In this document: positions 45,056 to 57,800 of the stretch, piece after piece
Layout of the letters: the number at the start of each line of letters is the position of its first letter
Position numbering within the stretch: position 1 is the first letter of the stretch
Source: Cyprinodon diabolis
Taxonomy: Eukaryota > Chordata > Actinopteri > Cyprinodontiformes > Cyprinodontidae
Assembly (NCBI GenBank): GCA_030533445.1
Contig: CM060062.1
Span: 5,247,456 to 5,311,455, forward strand
DNA length: 64,000 nt
Reading direction: 5' to 3'
Notes under the pieces: generated by a model
Seen by the model: the letters and a program-made list of their open reading frames with translations, nothing else
Databases searched by the model: none
Told to the model about the DNA's origin: nothing
Program-made: the position numbers and the translations under genes

Positions 45056-45560
45056 GCCATCCTTGCAAGGGCGGATTTAGGAAATTTGGGGCCCTAGGCA
45101 AAGACAGGGGGGCACCCTGAATTGAGAAGACAAATCATAAAACAGACCCGTTATACAGATACAGAAATGTTAATAGAATAGACATCCTTTATTTGTTCTA
45201 CGTTTTGTCCCTCTGACAAGCCATGATCTGTTTATCTGTTCTCCATTTTTCATTTGGATGAAATAATGGCTGCATGAATCATGACAGCAGGCAAGATAGA
45301 GGCGAGCAGGAGGCGGAGTTACCAACTTGCTCTGGAGAACAGAGTTCGCTGCTTTTAGATGTTGTCGCCAAAGTCTCCAGTAGCAGAAAAAGGTTTTCTA
45401 GATTTGGCACTCGGTGCTTTTTTGAAATAAAAGTACTCGAGGGGTCTGAAAAGTTGCTAAATATAGCGACAAAAGCACTAAGGTGGCAACACATGTAAAC
45501 ATAGTTTTATGGGGCCCCCAGGAACTTAGGACCCTAGGCAACAGCCTAGTATTGCCTGGA
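45056..45560 (-). repeat. Dispersed repeat, - copy, with an embedded block shared with the hAT at 55659
   Basis: It is the inverted partner of 40886-41330. Positions of about 45355-45495 are the reverse complement of a block in the hAT element at about 55845-55960 (shared CTTTTCAGACCCCTC and TTTCAAAAAAG). Confidence 0.6.
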
Positions 45561-45589
45561 CAAGTCGCCACCCTGGACAGGTTGCCAGT

Positions 45590-45775
45590 TGATCGCAGGG
45601 CAACACAGAGACAAACAACCATTCACGCACACACTCACACTTAAGGAGAGTTTAGAGAAGCCAATTATCATGTTTTTGGACTGTGGGAGGAAGCTGGAGT
45701 ACATGGAAAGAACCCATGCATGCACAGGGAGAATGTGCAAACTCCATGCAGAGAGTGTCATGATGGGACTCTGAG
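45590..45775. repeat. Teleost interspersed repeat fragment
   Basis: TTTTTGGACTGTGGGAGGAA and GGGAGAATGTGCAAACTCCA belong to a widely dispersed fish repeat. A shorter diverged piece is at 60160-60255 (GTAGGAGGAAGCTGGAGGAC). Confidence 0.6.
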
Positions 45776-46510
45776 ATTAAACCCACATGCAGAACACACC
45801 ACGGAAACGGGAGTAAAAATTCAAACAGTTTATTTGGATAAGCACACACACACAGAGTAATTGTTTGCACTGGTACTGGTGCAGGTCCGGGACTGGATTC
45901 TCAGAGTTCTTCTGCAGAGAAGGATAGTTTGGTTAGCCAGGTATCTATGACGTCTTGACAGGGTTTTGATTCAGAGTTGTACCTGATGAGGTTCAGACTG
46001 ATCGGTGGAGAGGGGGAACCAGTTGGGTCCAGAGACTGTGGGTTCAGCAGGGAGCTTAGCAGCTTAGCTTCGGGCTAGCGAGGTTCAGACCTTGAGTAGT
46101 TCTCCAAGTTCTCTCCTGAGAACTAGCTGGGAGATTCAGACTGAGGATCTTCAGGTTTGGCTTCTTAGGGCAGGCAAGCAGGTTTCCAAACATAAGCTCC
46201 TCCAGAGCTACAGACTTCGATCAGGTTTCCTATAAGGCAGAGAAGACAGAGGCTGGTTAGAATCAGGTTACTCTCCAGAGCAGACAGAGATTCTATGTGC
46301 AGGCTGAGGATCAGGTTCTGCTAACCAAAACTGGTCAACACTCCGGCGCTGAAGACAGGTCTGGCTGCTGCTTATGTAGGAGGTCTCCTGATGGGATGAT
46401 GATCCTCAGGTGTGCAGGAGGCTCCAGCTCAGGAGACCCATAGCGCTGTCTGCTGGAGACAGGTGGCAGATCTCCAGATCCCAACAGTACCCCAGATCCC
46501 AACAGAAAAA
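45776..46510 (-). repeat. Retroelement-like segment, inverted relative to 22505-22800
   Basis: The part at 46335-46510 matches the leading portion of the sequence at 22505-22800 in reverse complement. The remainder lacks a coding frame. The class was not determined. Confidence 0.4.
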
Positions 46511-46639
46511 ACATACAAACAGGAAGGGATCCTCGGTGCCCTCTGGAGGGCAAGACTCTGGATCCCAACAGAGAGACCCCAGGCTGCGCTACTGAGCAGC
46601 AGAAGTAATGGCATTATTATTATGGTTTTTTTTTTTGGT

Positions 46640-46745
46640 GCCAATTTATGCCATCTCTTAGACATTTACAGAAACATTTCCATCAGATCATACAGACTGA
46701 TGAAGTTTTCTAAGAACACCAGCTGATTGTCATTGACTTTCCAGG
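46640..46745 (-). repeat. Diverged L2-type LINE tail
   Basis: CAGATCATACAGACTGATGA and GTTTTCTAAGAACACCAGCT match the tail in reverse orientation, with several changes. Confidence 0.6.
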
Positions 46746-48379
46746 AGTGGCTCCTCCTGGATGAGCATATGGGGACATTATTATCAGCAGGGAACCTCAG
46801 GTTAGAATTTTATTTATTTTGATCACTTCGGTAACACTATTATAATTATTTTAACAGTGTGGTGTGTTTTTATGATTGCATCCAGTGAAATGTATTGATA
46901 TAAACATATTCAGTCTATACATCTAATAAGAAATCAACTGCCTTCAAAAGTAAATCTGTTATGACTGAAATTAAATTAAAAATAAAAGGTACAAGATAAC
47001 TTAGGTTTCACACTATGTACCTTTTTCGATCCTGCAGACTGGCAAAAAAAGGAGATTTTTGGTAAAATAACACATTAATACCAATGCACAAAGCCAAATG
47101 ATTCCCTATTTTTTGGTGCATTTCTATATTTTCCTCTGAAGACTAAATCCCACTCTGCCCTATCAAAGTTCAAGGGCTTTTAGACAACCTTTCTTTTTAG
47201 ATCAATACATTTCTTCCAATTTATTTTCCTAATGAATGTATTTTACTGTTAGAATGGATTTAAGTTACTGGACAAATTTTTACCAAAAACATTACTAAAC
47301 AAATTTCTGTTGCTCGGGAAACAGTCACAAACTGTGGTTGATTTCACCCAGCATTTGGGTAGAAGAAATAACAAATTATTAAAAAACAATCCAGGATTTT
47401 TACTGATTCCATCCAGCATTTGGGAAGAGACAATATTGACATAATTTGATCCATTTGGGTAGGCGCCATTAACAAATACTACTGGTTAAATTTATATAAG
47501 TTTGTAATTATCTCAACCCATAATTAGCTTATTAGAACCCATTTGCTGGGTTATAATAGACCAGCCTATCTTGCTGAGTCAAATAAATTACTGCTGTTTT
47601 GGTGCTATAATAGCTGAGTAACTGGGTTATTTCCTGTCATTTTCCATCACACTTTTTAGGTGAAAGAAAATGAATTAACTGCTGTTTAGTTTCTTTGGTT
47701 TCTAAAAATAAGTTACTTTTTTTCTTGATTCTTTTTTTTGTCATTATAAATCCATTTGTTTTGGGGACATGAATTATTACTCTTAGAAGTAAAAAATGCA
47801 TATTATTTCACTTTAAGATTAAAAGATCTATCAACACTTGGAAACTGAACATAATAGCAAACCAATAAACTGGTGTTGTTGTTATTCCACCATCTCAACA
47901 GTCAAACTATGTGTTTCACATCCCACACTGTGGTGTTTTTCATGTAAGAATGAAACTCCCTATTGAAATGGATTCACAGGAAGGGTTAAAAACGCTGGAA
48001 GCTCCAAAGCTACATTTACATCCCAAAACAACAGGAAAGGCTGCAGAATCCATCACTTATTTGTTTGTGGTCAGATTGATGGTGACTGAAAAAAAAGACA
48101 AAAAAAAACAATCTACTTCTTTTTCCTTAGTTAAAGTTTTTAAGTTTTCTGTAAAGTTAGATGCTGAAATTACTTTCAGATTAATATAAAAATGATTTCA
48201 AAGAAAAAACAATCTGAGTTCTTAATTTGATTGCTGTTTTTTCTCTTTTTTTAGGTTCCAGTTGACCGATAATCTTCCCTAACATGTATTTTCAGAATAA
48301 GTTAAAATATCGGTTGAACGTCGATCTGCGCTTACCGCCAAAACACAAAATATGCTTTTATTTTGAAGTTTTACTGCGG
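46746..48379. other. Intergenic region between the divergent cyclase and phc2 genes
   Basis: AT-rich. About 47320-47640 contains repeated CCCAGCATTTGGG/CCATTTGGGTAG phrases of a diverged dispersed repeat. No gene was recognised. Confidence 0.5.
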
Positions 48380-48736
48380 AAACGAGACATTCACCTGTTT
48401 TGTGTTGATTATTTTGAGTTGAGTTGTAATGGATGTTAATAACAAGGTTTGAAAGTGCAGCGTGGATTCGTGGGGAAGCTGGGAAGCAGCCAGTCCTCCT
48501 GGTGTATCGAGCCGCTCCGGTTCGGCTCGATTTATGCGGTGAATGCTCGCCTGGCCGCCGGGGTGTTGCTCCCAGCGGCAGCAGCGGAGCAGTTGGAGCC
48601 GCTGAACAAAGAGCTTTTCTTCCCGGACCATTGTTACCGCGCAAGGCGCCTGGAAAGCTTTGGGACAAACTGCTAGCCTAAGTTCTACAGAGTCGGTCCA
48701 GTTTAGTTTAGTGTGAAGGAGCAACGCTGCGTGGAG
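48380..48736 (+). promoter_or_regulatory. phc2: Putative phc2 short-isoform promoter and non-coding first exon
   Basis: A GC- and CpG-rich patch in AT-rich surroundings ends in a good donor (GTGGAG then GTGAGG) at 48736. The next phc2 exon begins with a non-coding leader before its ATG. The combination fits a 5' UTR exon joined over a 2.95-kb intron. Open frames inside this patch are not proposed to be translated. Confidence 0.55.
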
Positions 48737-49204
48737 GTGAGGAGGCTAAACTGATGCGAACCTTTAGTTTTCATATCACTGAATTTAGCCTCTAAGAAAA
48801 TGAGAGTTAAGTTGGAGGAATTAAGCAAACTCAGCAACTCAGGTTTACTTTTTAGAGCGGCTGATAAACCCCACAGACTGGATATAAACAGGAAGTTGTG
48901 CTTTAAACTACAGTAACACGCTGTTCTGTTTATCTCCAGCTGCCGCTACTGTGTGCTTTGTACTCTAATGATGCACAACATTTCTGTATAAATCTGGGTA
49001 ATTTCGAATTATTTTGTTTTATTTACATACTAATTTGACATATTAGTGACATTGTTCATTGATATAAAAGTGTATTTTCTCCTTCTAGTATCGGCTATAT
49101 TTATGTCACATGAAGAAGACAATATTGCTTATTTTATTGCAGGATTGTTATTTTTTTCAAGAAGATAGGGTTTGCATTTTGCTATGAGATCTGTCTATAC
49201 ACTT

Positions 49205-49775
49205 CAGTTTATTTCTATAGCGCCAATTCACATCATGTCATCTCAAGGCACTTTACAGTTCACCAGATCATCCAGTTAGATTGATTCAAAGTTTTCTATC
49301 TAAGGAAAACCAGTTGATTGCATCAACTCATTGACTCAAAGGCAACTAAGCATGCTTGTAGTGACAGTGGAGAGGAAAAACTCCCTTTTAACAGGAAGAA
49401 ACCCCCCACCATATCCAGGCTCAGTATGAGCGGCCATCTGCTGAGGCCGACTGGGGTTCAATGAGACAGAAGCAGATAGAAAAAGAAGCATAGATACAAA
49501 AGGCAACTGTCAACCAGCTCCACAGGCGGCCCGGTCCAGGAAACACACAGCCAGGCAGACGAGCTCCGAGCCAGCTCCCATGTCAGAGGATGAAGAGAGC
49601 TCAATCAGCCAGTCACAGTCAGAGAAACAGGACTACACTAGAAAAACAGGCCCATCTCCAACGTCTATAAACAAAGGTGTTGATGGCAGCAGCAGAGCTG
49701 ATATTTCTCTCCAAGGTGCTGTCAAAGCCAACAGGGAACAGATGAGACAAAGCTACTATGAGAAAAAGCAGAAAG
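49205..49775 (-). repeat. L2-type LINE 3' UTR and tail, longest isolated copy
   Basis: The sequence from CAGTTTATTTCTATAGCGCC to GAGAAAAAGCAGAAAG matches the L2-type 3' UTR in reverse. It lies in phc2 intron 1 and explains the 89-codon open frame found there. Confidence 0.82.
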
Positions 49776-51686
49776 TGCATCAGGTGATGCCAGTTTCCAG
49801 CATTTTAACAGTTAGGTTTATACATAATTATAATTTTACTTTTCCCTAATAGTTTTTTGGAATAAATGAAAATTAGAGTTTCTTCTCAAATTTCAGCAAA
49901 CTCTGATCCTCAGATAGTCTGGAGGACTGTTCATGTGTTGTGGCAGGTGACTCCATTGGTTCTGGTTCTCCTCAAGGTGTTTCTCTCATTAGATAGTTTT
50001 TTTCCTTCCAGTGGCTGCTGAAAGCATCAGTTGAGGTATTGCTGCTAAGTTAGTGGCTGAATGCTGTTTGCTTGGGCTCCTTGGACAGATCAGTTTTTAC
50101 TAAATGACCTTTACATTGGATTTGGTGGTGCTATTTTGAATAGAACAACCTGTTAGATTGATGGTGCTGTATTGTAAGAGAGTTTATTCAAAGTATGATG
50201 ATGATGACTCTAATACTCTAATAATTCTAATGTGCTTGTTATCCTCCTTAGACCACACCCTCCCCTATGTTTATTCTCCTTGGAGTTAGAAAATATGCCT
50301 CAAAAAGGCTGTGTAATTAAAATATTAGTTTGCCTGATGATCATTTATGCTGTTTCTAACCTGATTTATTTCGTGTTGCCAATATGTTTGTTTTTTGTTT
50401 GCTTTGACCAGCCTCTCACTCAATGACGGCTAGAGATGGGCCCCAGGCCCCCCAGCAACCCTGAACGGATAAGCAGGTATACACCATGGATTGTTTTCTT
50501 TTTTTTTTTATCAAAAAAAAGTGTTAGAGTCTAAAAATTTGAAAAAAAATCTAAGACATCACAGCATATAAACCAAGAACTTACAATAATATTTTAAGGC
50601 ATTATTTAATAACTAGTTTGAAAAGTAAACATTGTCTATTACTACTTTAATATCAGGTAAAAACAACTAGATTTACCTTTGAGAAAAGTGCTTATTGAGA
50701 AAAATGTTGTTTATGTTTTTTCTGCTTTTTAATAATGAGAAACCAATATTGACTGCTTGAGTTCTCTGTGCTGGTAGAGCCAGTTAGCTACAAATATGCT
50801 TAAAATCAGCAATACCCTAAATGAAGAGCGCTGGGTGCTACTTTAGATTCCACAAACTTCTAATATAAAATAATAAATGTATTTGGTTTGTAATTATGCC
50901 TACCAAGATCATTTTATAAGCCAGTTTACTTTCTTTTAGCAGCAACAAATGGGGGAGGGGCAGCAGAGGGTTTTTAACTCTCTCCGAAACTGAAAACTCA
51001 AACAATCTTTAGATCGTTTTCTGGCAGCGCATCAAAAGTCAAACAAGGGAATTGAATTGCTGGAACATTTAGAGGTTTTTGAAACCAAAACCAGATCTAT
51101 AGTCACTGTTCTGTGATTCTATTGCTCTACATAGATCTACAAATCTGTAATCAGTGTCTAGGATTCTATAGATCTACAAATAAATAAACGCTGGTTTGTG
51201 ATTCTATAGATCTATAGTCAGTGTCTGTGATTTACAGATCTACAGATCTATGAGCTCTGTTTTTCTTAATCTATAAATCTGGTGGTGTAGATGTTTCATA
51301 CATCTTCACGCTTTATTTTCTCCATCTTCAGCTGAACCAGTTATTTACCTATTTTTTAACTATGTCTTTCTCAGAGAAGGTTAAGGGAGATACGTTTTAA
51401 AGGGATTGTAATTTTTTACCAAGACTCTAAAAATGAGAGGGATCTCCGGTTAGGGTGCATGAAGTTGGAGCTACCTGCTGCCAGACTCGTTGCTCAATGA
51501 GCTGCAGCAGCACAGACTGCCATGCGGCTTTCCTCCTCTTAGGTCTGCCTGATTGAGTAGAGGATGTGTTAGCATGTTTTCCTCTACCTCACTGGTTAGC
51601 GGCCGAAAGTGAAAACACGTTTTAGCTCTTGAAGAGCCTATCGGACCCATGAGGCTTTATTTTGAGGTTTGCTGTTTTGTCGACAG
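49776..51686. other. phc2 intron 1, remainder
   Basis: AT-rich intron. Around 51110-51270 the phrase GATTCTATAGATCTAC is loosely reiterated. No exon was recognised. The acceptor is GTCGACAG at 51686. Confidence 0.5.
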
Positions 51687-51852
51687 GTTCGGGGCGGCCT
51701 GTGCTCCAGTCATGACCTCTGGCAACGGGAGCAGTAAAAACAGCCAACATGATGGAGAGAGCAAAGCAGCCCAGCAGGCCGTAGACAAGTCCCACATCCT
51801 GACACACCTGATTGAAGGCTTTGTTATCCAGGAAGGTGCAGAGCCTTTCCCT
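51687..51852 (+). CDS. phc2: phc2 exon with start codon (residues 1-47)
   Basis: The exon begins after GTCGACAG. A 25-base leader precedes ATG at 51712-51714 (MTSGNGSSKNSQHDG). The HD1 motif follows and donor GTGAGT comes after 51852. The frame is open upstream of ATG within the exon, so it could also be an internal exon of a long isoform. Coding part 51712-51852. Confidence 0.9.
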
Positions 51853-54800
51853 GTGAGTACCCGGCCACGCAAAGATCTGCTGAGGAAAGCAGCTGTAAAA
51901 GATATTCATGATTTCTTTCGCAAACAGGTCTAACATGCTTAAAGTCAGGCATGTGTTGTAGTATGGCTACTTTAGGGGGATTCTTTAGTTCCACATCACT
52001 GCTGCTGGTCCTTCAGGACATTTTTATTGTTTTAGAATGCAGGAATCTTCATGGGGTTTCCAAAACTGTGGCTTGTTAGTCTCCATAGTCTGAGAGAAAT
52101 ACAAGAGCAAAAACATCTGGAGGAGAGCGAGTCAGAAAACAGTTTCCAAATGCAGAGGTACTGGTTTTTTGTTCATGTTACATTAAACAGGAATAAGACT
52201 CTAGCCTCTTTCCCACGAAAATACCAGGTTAACGCGTGTTTTTCAAACACTGGTTGACCTGCCAACAGTCTGCTTTTGGCTCCTTCCCATTGCCGAAAAA
52301 GCTGAGTCTAACCCCCCTGCTAACAGCTGCATGGCCTCTGTCCCCCCCCGCAGCTGTGCGTCTGGTGACACCATCACACTGACTTAGCGTTGATGCTGTC
52401 ACCAGGGGTCTGCTTCAAGAAGCAGGTTTACTGAAAACACAATTTATATCCAGTCTTTCAGCAAAGATGCTGCTACATGGCTGTGCATCTTATTTTGATA
52501 GTTGACCAATTTAGATGAGCCATTGAACGATATATTGCCTACTGTAAATTAAGTTGGAAAAAAAGTTAACAATTCAAGAAAAAAGTAAAGTTAAAAAAGT
52601 TAATACAATTATATATAGGTTTATAAAAAAATGTGAGTATATTCTACTCTTATTTAGTCCATTCTGATGGAAATGATAGTAAAAAAAACAAAAAAAAAAA
52701 CAAGAGTCAGCAAATTTCCTTTTGTTATTTATATATTGTGATGAATGAGATTTTACCGCTGCTGCCACTGGTCAAGTATACAAAGAAAAACAGCCGTTCC
52801 TTTTCTGCAGGTGGAGCGTCCGTCGTTCTCCATAGAGAGCCTCAGGAGACGTGCAGCAGAGTCAAAGATGGAAGGCCTGTCTGCTAAAGGTATTCTGTTT
52901 TTCAATTAACGGCAAGATTCATGTACCCTCTGAGATTGATGTTTACCTTAAAATCATGATCTGGTTCTGGGTGCAGTTTCATTTTGTCTTTTTAAATTGA
53001 GTCAATGTATTTCCAAAAACAAGCCTGGATATATTCTACAGTCCCAAAGCAAAGGAAGCTTCAATAGAATAAGAAAAGTTCAACTCTGATTTAGTAATTC
53101 TAGATATTTATTAGACACTCTGAATTTCAGCTTTTTTCCTTCATGACATTTATGATTCGACCCGGGGAGGTGTTGAAGGTTATTTTTGATCTGGTTCTGA
53201 ATAAATAGGTGGTAGTGAGAATCAATCAACTTTGTCTTTAAATATTTAATGTGTTATTCAACTTTGAACGACCAAACCAGCAGCAGCAACCACCTGGAGC
53301 GAGGTTGAGGGTTTAACCCCTTAGGGTGCTGTCACACCTTGCCAATTTAGACAGCGTATGCCCGACGTCTTCTAAAATGCTGGCACACACTGAACTTTCT
53401 AGGTATTTTTTCAAGTTTGGGCGTATACATAGAGTATTCATACTATAGTCCAGAACTTATGTCCAACGACAACCTAACTTATGCATAACGCACAGCAGAG
53501 TAATGCCCATAAAATGATGCAAATGCACATAAAAAGCATCACTTAAAGCTGCTCCTCAGGGGTGCAGCGATGGGCCCAGATACGTTGATATGCGTTGGAG
53601 ATACGTAACTGATAAATTCCACATAAGTTACGCAAGTTACTCAGAGGTTTTGGGTAAGCTAGACACCATTACTTATGAGTAACTTACACTTAACGTTTGT
53701 CAACGATCAAATAACTTACCTGTAACTTATGGCCCACGTATGGGTTAGGGTAAGGAGGTCTGATACTTGCTGTATGTCCGTGTTTGCCAGCGTGTTTCAG
53801 CGTGATTCAGTGTGCTCATAACTTATATAAAACATACCCATAGCTTATCCAACATATGCCAGCGTTTGCCAGATTTTTCTAAGTCAAGCATTCCCTGTCT
53901 TAATGGTCAAGGTGTGACAGGGCCCTTTAGGTGGCTCTAGATGTGTTTTGTGGGATAAGACTGTCCCTAATTCATTGAGAATTAGAAATCATCTAATGTT
54001 CATAATATCAATCGTTTGGGATTTAGTTTGTAACTGGTTGTAAAAATGGTACTATGGCCGTCTGAGACATTTTTTAAACCTAACCATAAGAATAAAGTCA
54101 TAATATTATGAGAGTAACAATGTAATTTTTACAAGGTTTGAACAGTTGCCTACTTGTACGTAAACTCAGAAAACATCCCCTTCTCTGCAGTCTGGTTGAT
54201 CTGATCTCATATTCAAGCTTTGCTCTCATTAAAATGTCTTCCTGCCATTTGTATTTTTATTTGGGTCATTTAGTGACTTTATTTTTTTAATTCTAGAAAA
54301 ATATCCTGGCTGTATAAAAAGTACACTGATTTATTGCTAAATGAAATCAACAGTTTGGTGTGGGCTGCAGATTATGCTACGTTCAGAACGCATGCGCTGG
54401 AAACAGCAAATAAGCTCCTGCTGCTTAATTTTTGATGCTTTTTCACATTAAGGTCCGTTGCACCTCAGGAGTATCCTGCCAAGTGTTTCCAGATGCATCT
54501 GATGCTTCAGCTGCTCCTGTGTTCAATGGCAGAGAGCGGCTTTGCTATATTTGCCGTGTTCAGTGGGTAAAAAGTAGTTTTCATTTGTTTTTAAAACTTC
54601 CTCTGTGCAGTCAGTTTATCCAGATTACCATCCTGCCTCAAAATATAATTGTCGGAGCCACTCAGACCCCCGTACAATGTCGGTGCGCTGTCCCTGGACA
54701 TCCGGCTCCTCTTTGGTGTTTTCTGTTACTGTTCGCAGCGGCTGGAAGGAATTTTTCACATACGTAATTCAAACTGCAGGAACCAGAATAATAAAAGCAA

Positions 54801-57800
54801 ACCTACTTTAGCACAGGTTTCAACATTTTAAGTTAATTTAGGCGTTAATAAACTTTTAAGGGGATTGATCATAGCGCTCTGCATCAGCAGTGCTGTGTCT
54901 GTCTCCCTGCCAGCTCCTAGATCAGGTTCTCTGATTGGTTGATGCAGTGCATCGAGAAGCAAAAGTAAAATTTTTCCAACTGCAGCATCTGCTGCTTTTG
55001 CATGCTCAGTAGCTCATGGGGCGTGGCTTCAGCTGCTCAGATGCACTGCAGGACCTTCTGCTGCACCTTGATGCGCATCAACCATTGACTTTGCATGGAA
55101 ACCAGCTGCTTCTGCTACCTCTTGTGCGTCCGTTCTGAATGTAGCATTAGGCTGATAGAGCCGGGTTTGTCTGTAGCAAACATCAAGGAGATGTGTTTGA
55201 AGCCGTCAGATTTACACCTTCATCTTTCAGCTGCAGTTTTTTTTTTCTTTTTCTTTCAATTCCGTACAGTGTTAGGAAAACAGGGTTTCTTCCTGTCTGC
55301 TTGTTGTGTTTCTGCTGACTGTGTGTTCTTTTAGAGTTAAAGGCCCAGCAGGAGCCCATGTTGACCTGCGAGCTTTGCGGGAAGGTGGACTTTGCCTACA
55401 TCTTCAAAAGATCCAAGAGGTTCTGTTCCACAGTGTGCGCCAAGCGGTGAGTGGGTACTATAAAAACATAAAGCAAGTAACTGTTTGATTTCTATTTTAA
55501 AATGCAAATAGGCAACAGTGAAATTAAGAAAATGATTGGAATTTTGTATAAAGTTTAAAATAGCAAAAATAAAATGTATTTCAAATTAAAATTAAAGAAG
55601 GTAATTTGTTTTTAGCTGATCCCAACACTGGTCTAAAATAGACCAGTCCAATCACAGCTAGGGCTGCAACAACGAATCGATAAAAATCGACTTTTAAAAG
55701 CGTTGGCAACGAATTTAATCATCGATTAGTTGTGTCGCGCGATTAATGCGTCATCCGCCGCCGCCGTCATCACATCCACTTGACTAAAACGGGGGAAGAA
55801 GAAAAAATACGGCAGAGCGAGCCAGCGCTGCAGGTGCAGTGTTGCCAACTCAGCGACTTTTCAGACCCCTCCAGCGACTATTTTTCAAAAAAGCGGCTAG
55901 TGACAAATCTGGCGACTTTTTACGGTGTCATTGGCGGCTTTTGGAGACTCTTACGTGAAAGCATGTATCATTCCTACTCTGCCGTGGGGCGCCTCCCCCC
56001 GCTCCCGCAGGAGTCCCTCACAGCGCTGCAGTCGGAGCAGCAGAATGTTTACCCTCAGCGTCCAGACTGCAAATGAAGCGTGCATGCGCCGGGATTGACG
56101 GCGCAAATTGATCACAATAATTAAAATAGCCTGCGCTTTGTACAGTGAAAAAAGTCGTAACATGCAACTTTTGTCAAAACAAATTAACATGGCACGGAAC
56201 CACCATGTTTGTTTCATTTTAAAGTGGGTAACGTTAGTTTCTCAGGTAGCTCATCTGATGCTTTCCTTACCGTGTTAGTAGGTTACAGACAGTGATAAGG
56301 TTGGCTACTTATTTTACTTTTAATTTCATTTGAATTAGCTTAAGCAGCGTTTATACTTACTTTATAAATAAATTAACTTGCAAATTATGAGGGCAAGGCT
56401 TATAAAGTTTAAATCTTCTGGCAAAAATAAAGTAAAGATCCTGCAAGTTATGGAAGTAAAGCAGAATAAAATCCAGCAAGATCAGTAATATGTCAATTAA
56501 TTATATGCCACATTCCCATGTAAATATCTGTCTTTGGAGGATGTGTTTTTTAGCACCCCTAGTTCTCTCATTTTTATTCCAAATACAATTTATAATTTGA
56601 ATCACAGGGCTATTTTTATCTCTATGGTTAAGTATTTTCTCAAGTAGCAACTTTAACTGCTATACTTTCCTGTCTTAAAAGGCAGAACTCTTCTAGTCTA
56701 AATAAAAACCTCATTTGGGCCTGTTGTTTGAACCCCTTAGGGGCTTTTAAAAAAAAAAAGTCTTTTTTTTGCACTTTATGAAACAAAGTAGCCTATATTT
56801 TGTGGATGTACAGCTACATTTCTCATGTAAGTTTGTGTAGTTTTAACAGAAACATTTATTTTTAATATTGCACCAGTACAGTTAATGAGCAACCTGTACT
56901 TGTGTGCTTGTTTGTTCTGTCTAAAATGTTTATTTTCGAATAAAGAGGTTAATATAAAAAATATTTTTTGTCCCATTCATCGATTAATCGAAAAAATAAT
57001 CGGCCGATTCATCGATTTTTAAAATAATCGTTAGTTGCAGCCCTAATCACAGCACAGGAGATGGGAGATTACGCATGTGCCAGAATTACCCATAATGCAG
57101 CAGCACTTTTCTGTAACCATAACAGTCATGATGCAGCTGCATTGGAGCAATGTTTTAATGAATAGCACTCAGAGCGGCCTCAAAGCTTCAGTGAGGCTGT
57201 AATTCACCAGTCTGATGATGTATGGCAAGCCGATTTAACATAAATTCGGTTGTACCGCCTTTACATTCAAGATATCTCTAATTATATTTTGACTATGTAG
57301 TCAAAATACCTATTTGAGATGTCTCTAATTACGCTGATGAAGATTCTCAGTCATCCAGGTCATAGTCATTCCGTAAAAGTTTAAAAAAGCATTCAACTGG
57401 ACTTGGTTTCCAAAGTTTGAAGACGTTTCGCAATTCAAAATTCAAAATTTGAATTGAGAAAGCTTCCTGGAGGGAAAGCGAAACATCTTCAAACTTTGGA
57501 AACCAAGTCCAGTGGATTGTTTTAAAAACTTTTACGGAATCTCTAATTACATTCTGACTATTCGAAATGACGTCAGATTTACCATTAACTTGTATGCAGA
57601 CGTCAATTTAAGATATCTAGAATGAATTACTAACTATCTGAAATACACATTTCAGATATCTACGATTAAATTACAACTCGTGATAAAGTAATTTCAAGAT
57701 ATCTCGATTTTAGTTTTGACTAGTCATAATTCTAATTAAAGATATCTCAAATGCCACCATAATTCATGATATCTTAAATATATTTTAGGATAGGAGATAT

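Noticed and set aside
46335..46726. Open frames on both strands
   Set aside because: They cover repeat sequence related to 22505-22800 and an L2-type tail; no conserved protein is present.
49580..49849. 89-codon open frame starting MSEDEESSISQ upstream of phc2
   Set aside because: It is the reverse strand of the L2-type 3' UTR also found at 18234-18700 and 33328-33717, so it is repeat sequence and not a phc2 exon.
51622..51936. Minus-strand 104-codon frame opposite the phc2 start exon
   Set aside because: It is the antisense shadow of the HD1-encoding exon.
54432..54831. Three overlapping open frames in phc2 intron 3
   Set aside because: No family similarity, and the flanking phc2 exons already join in frame without them.
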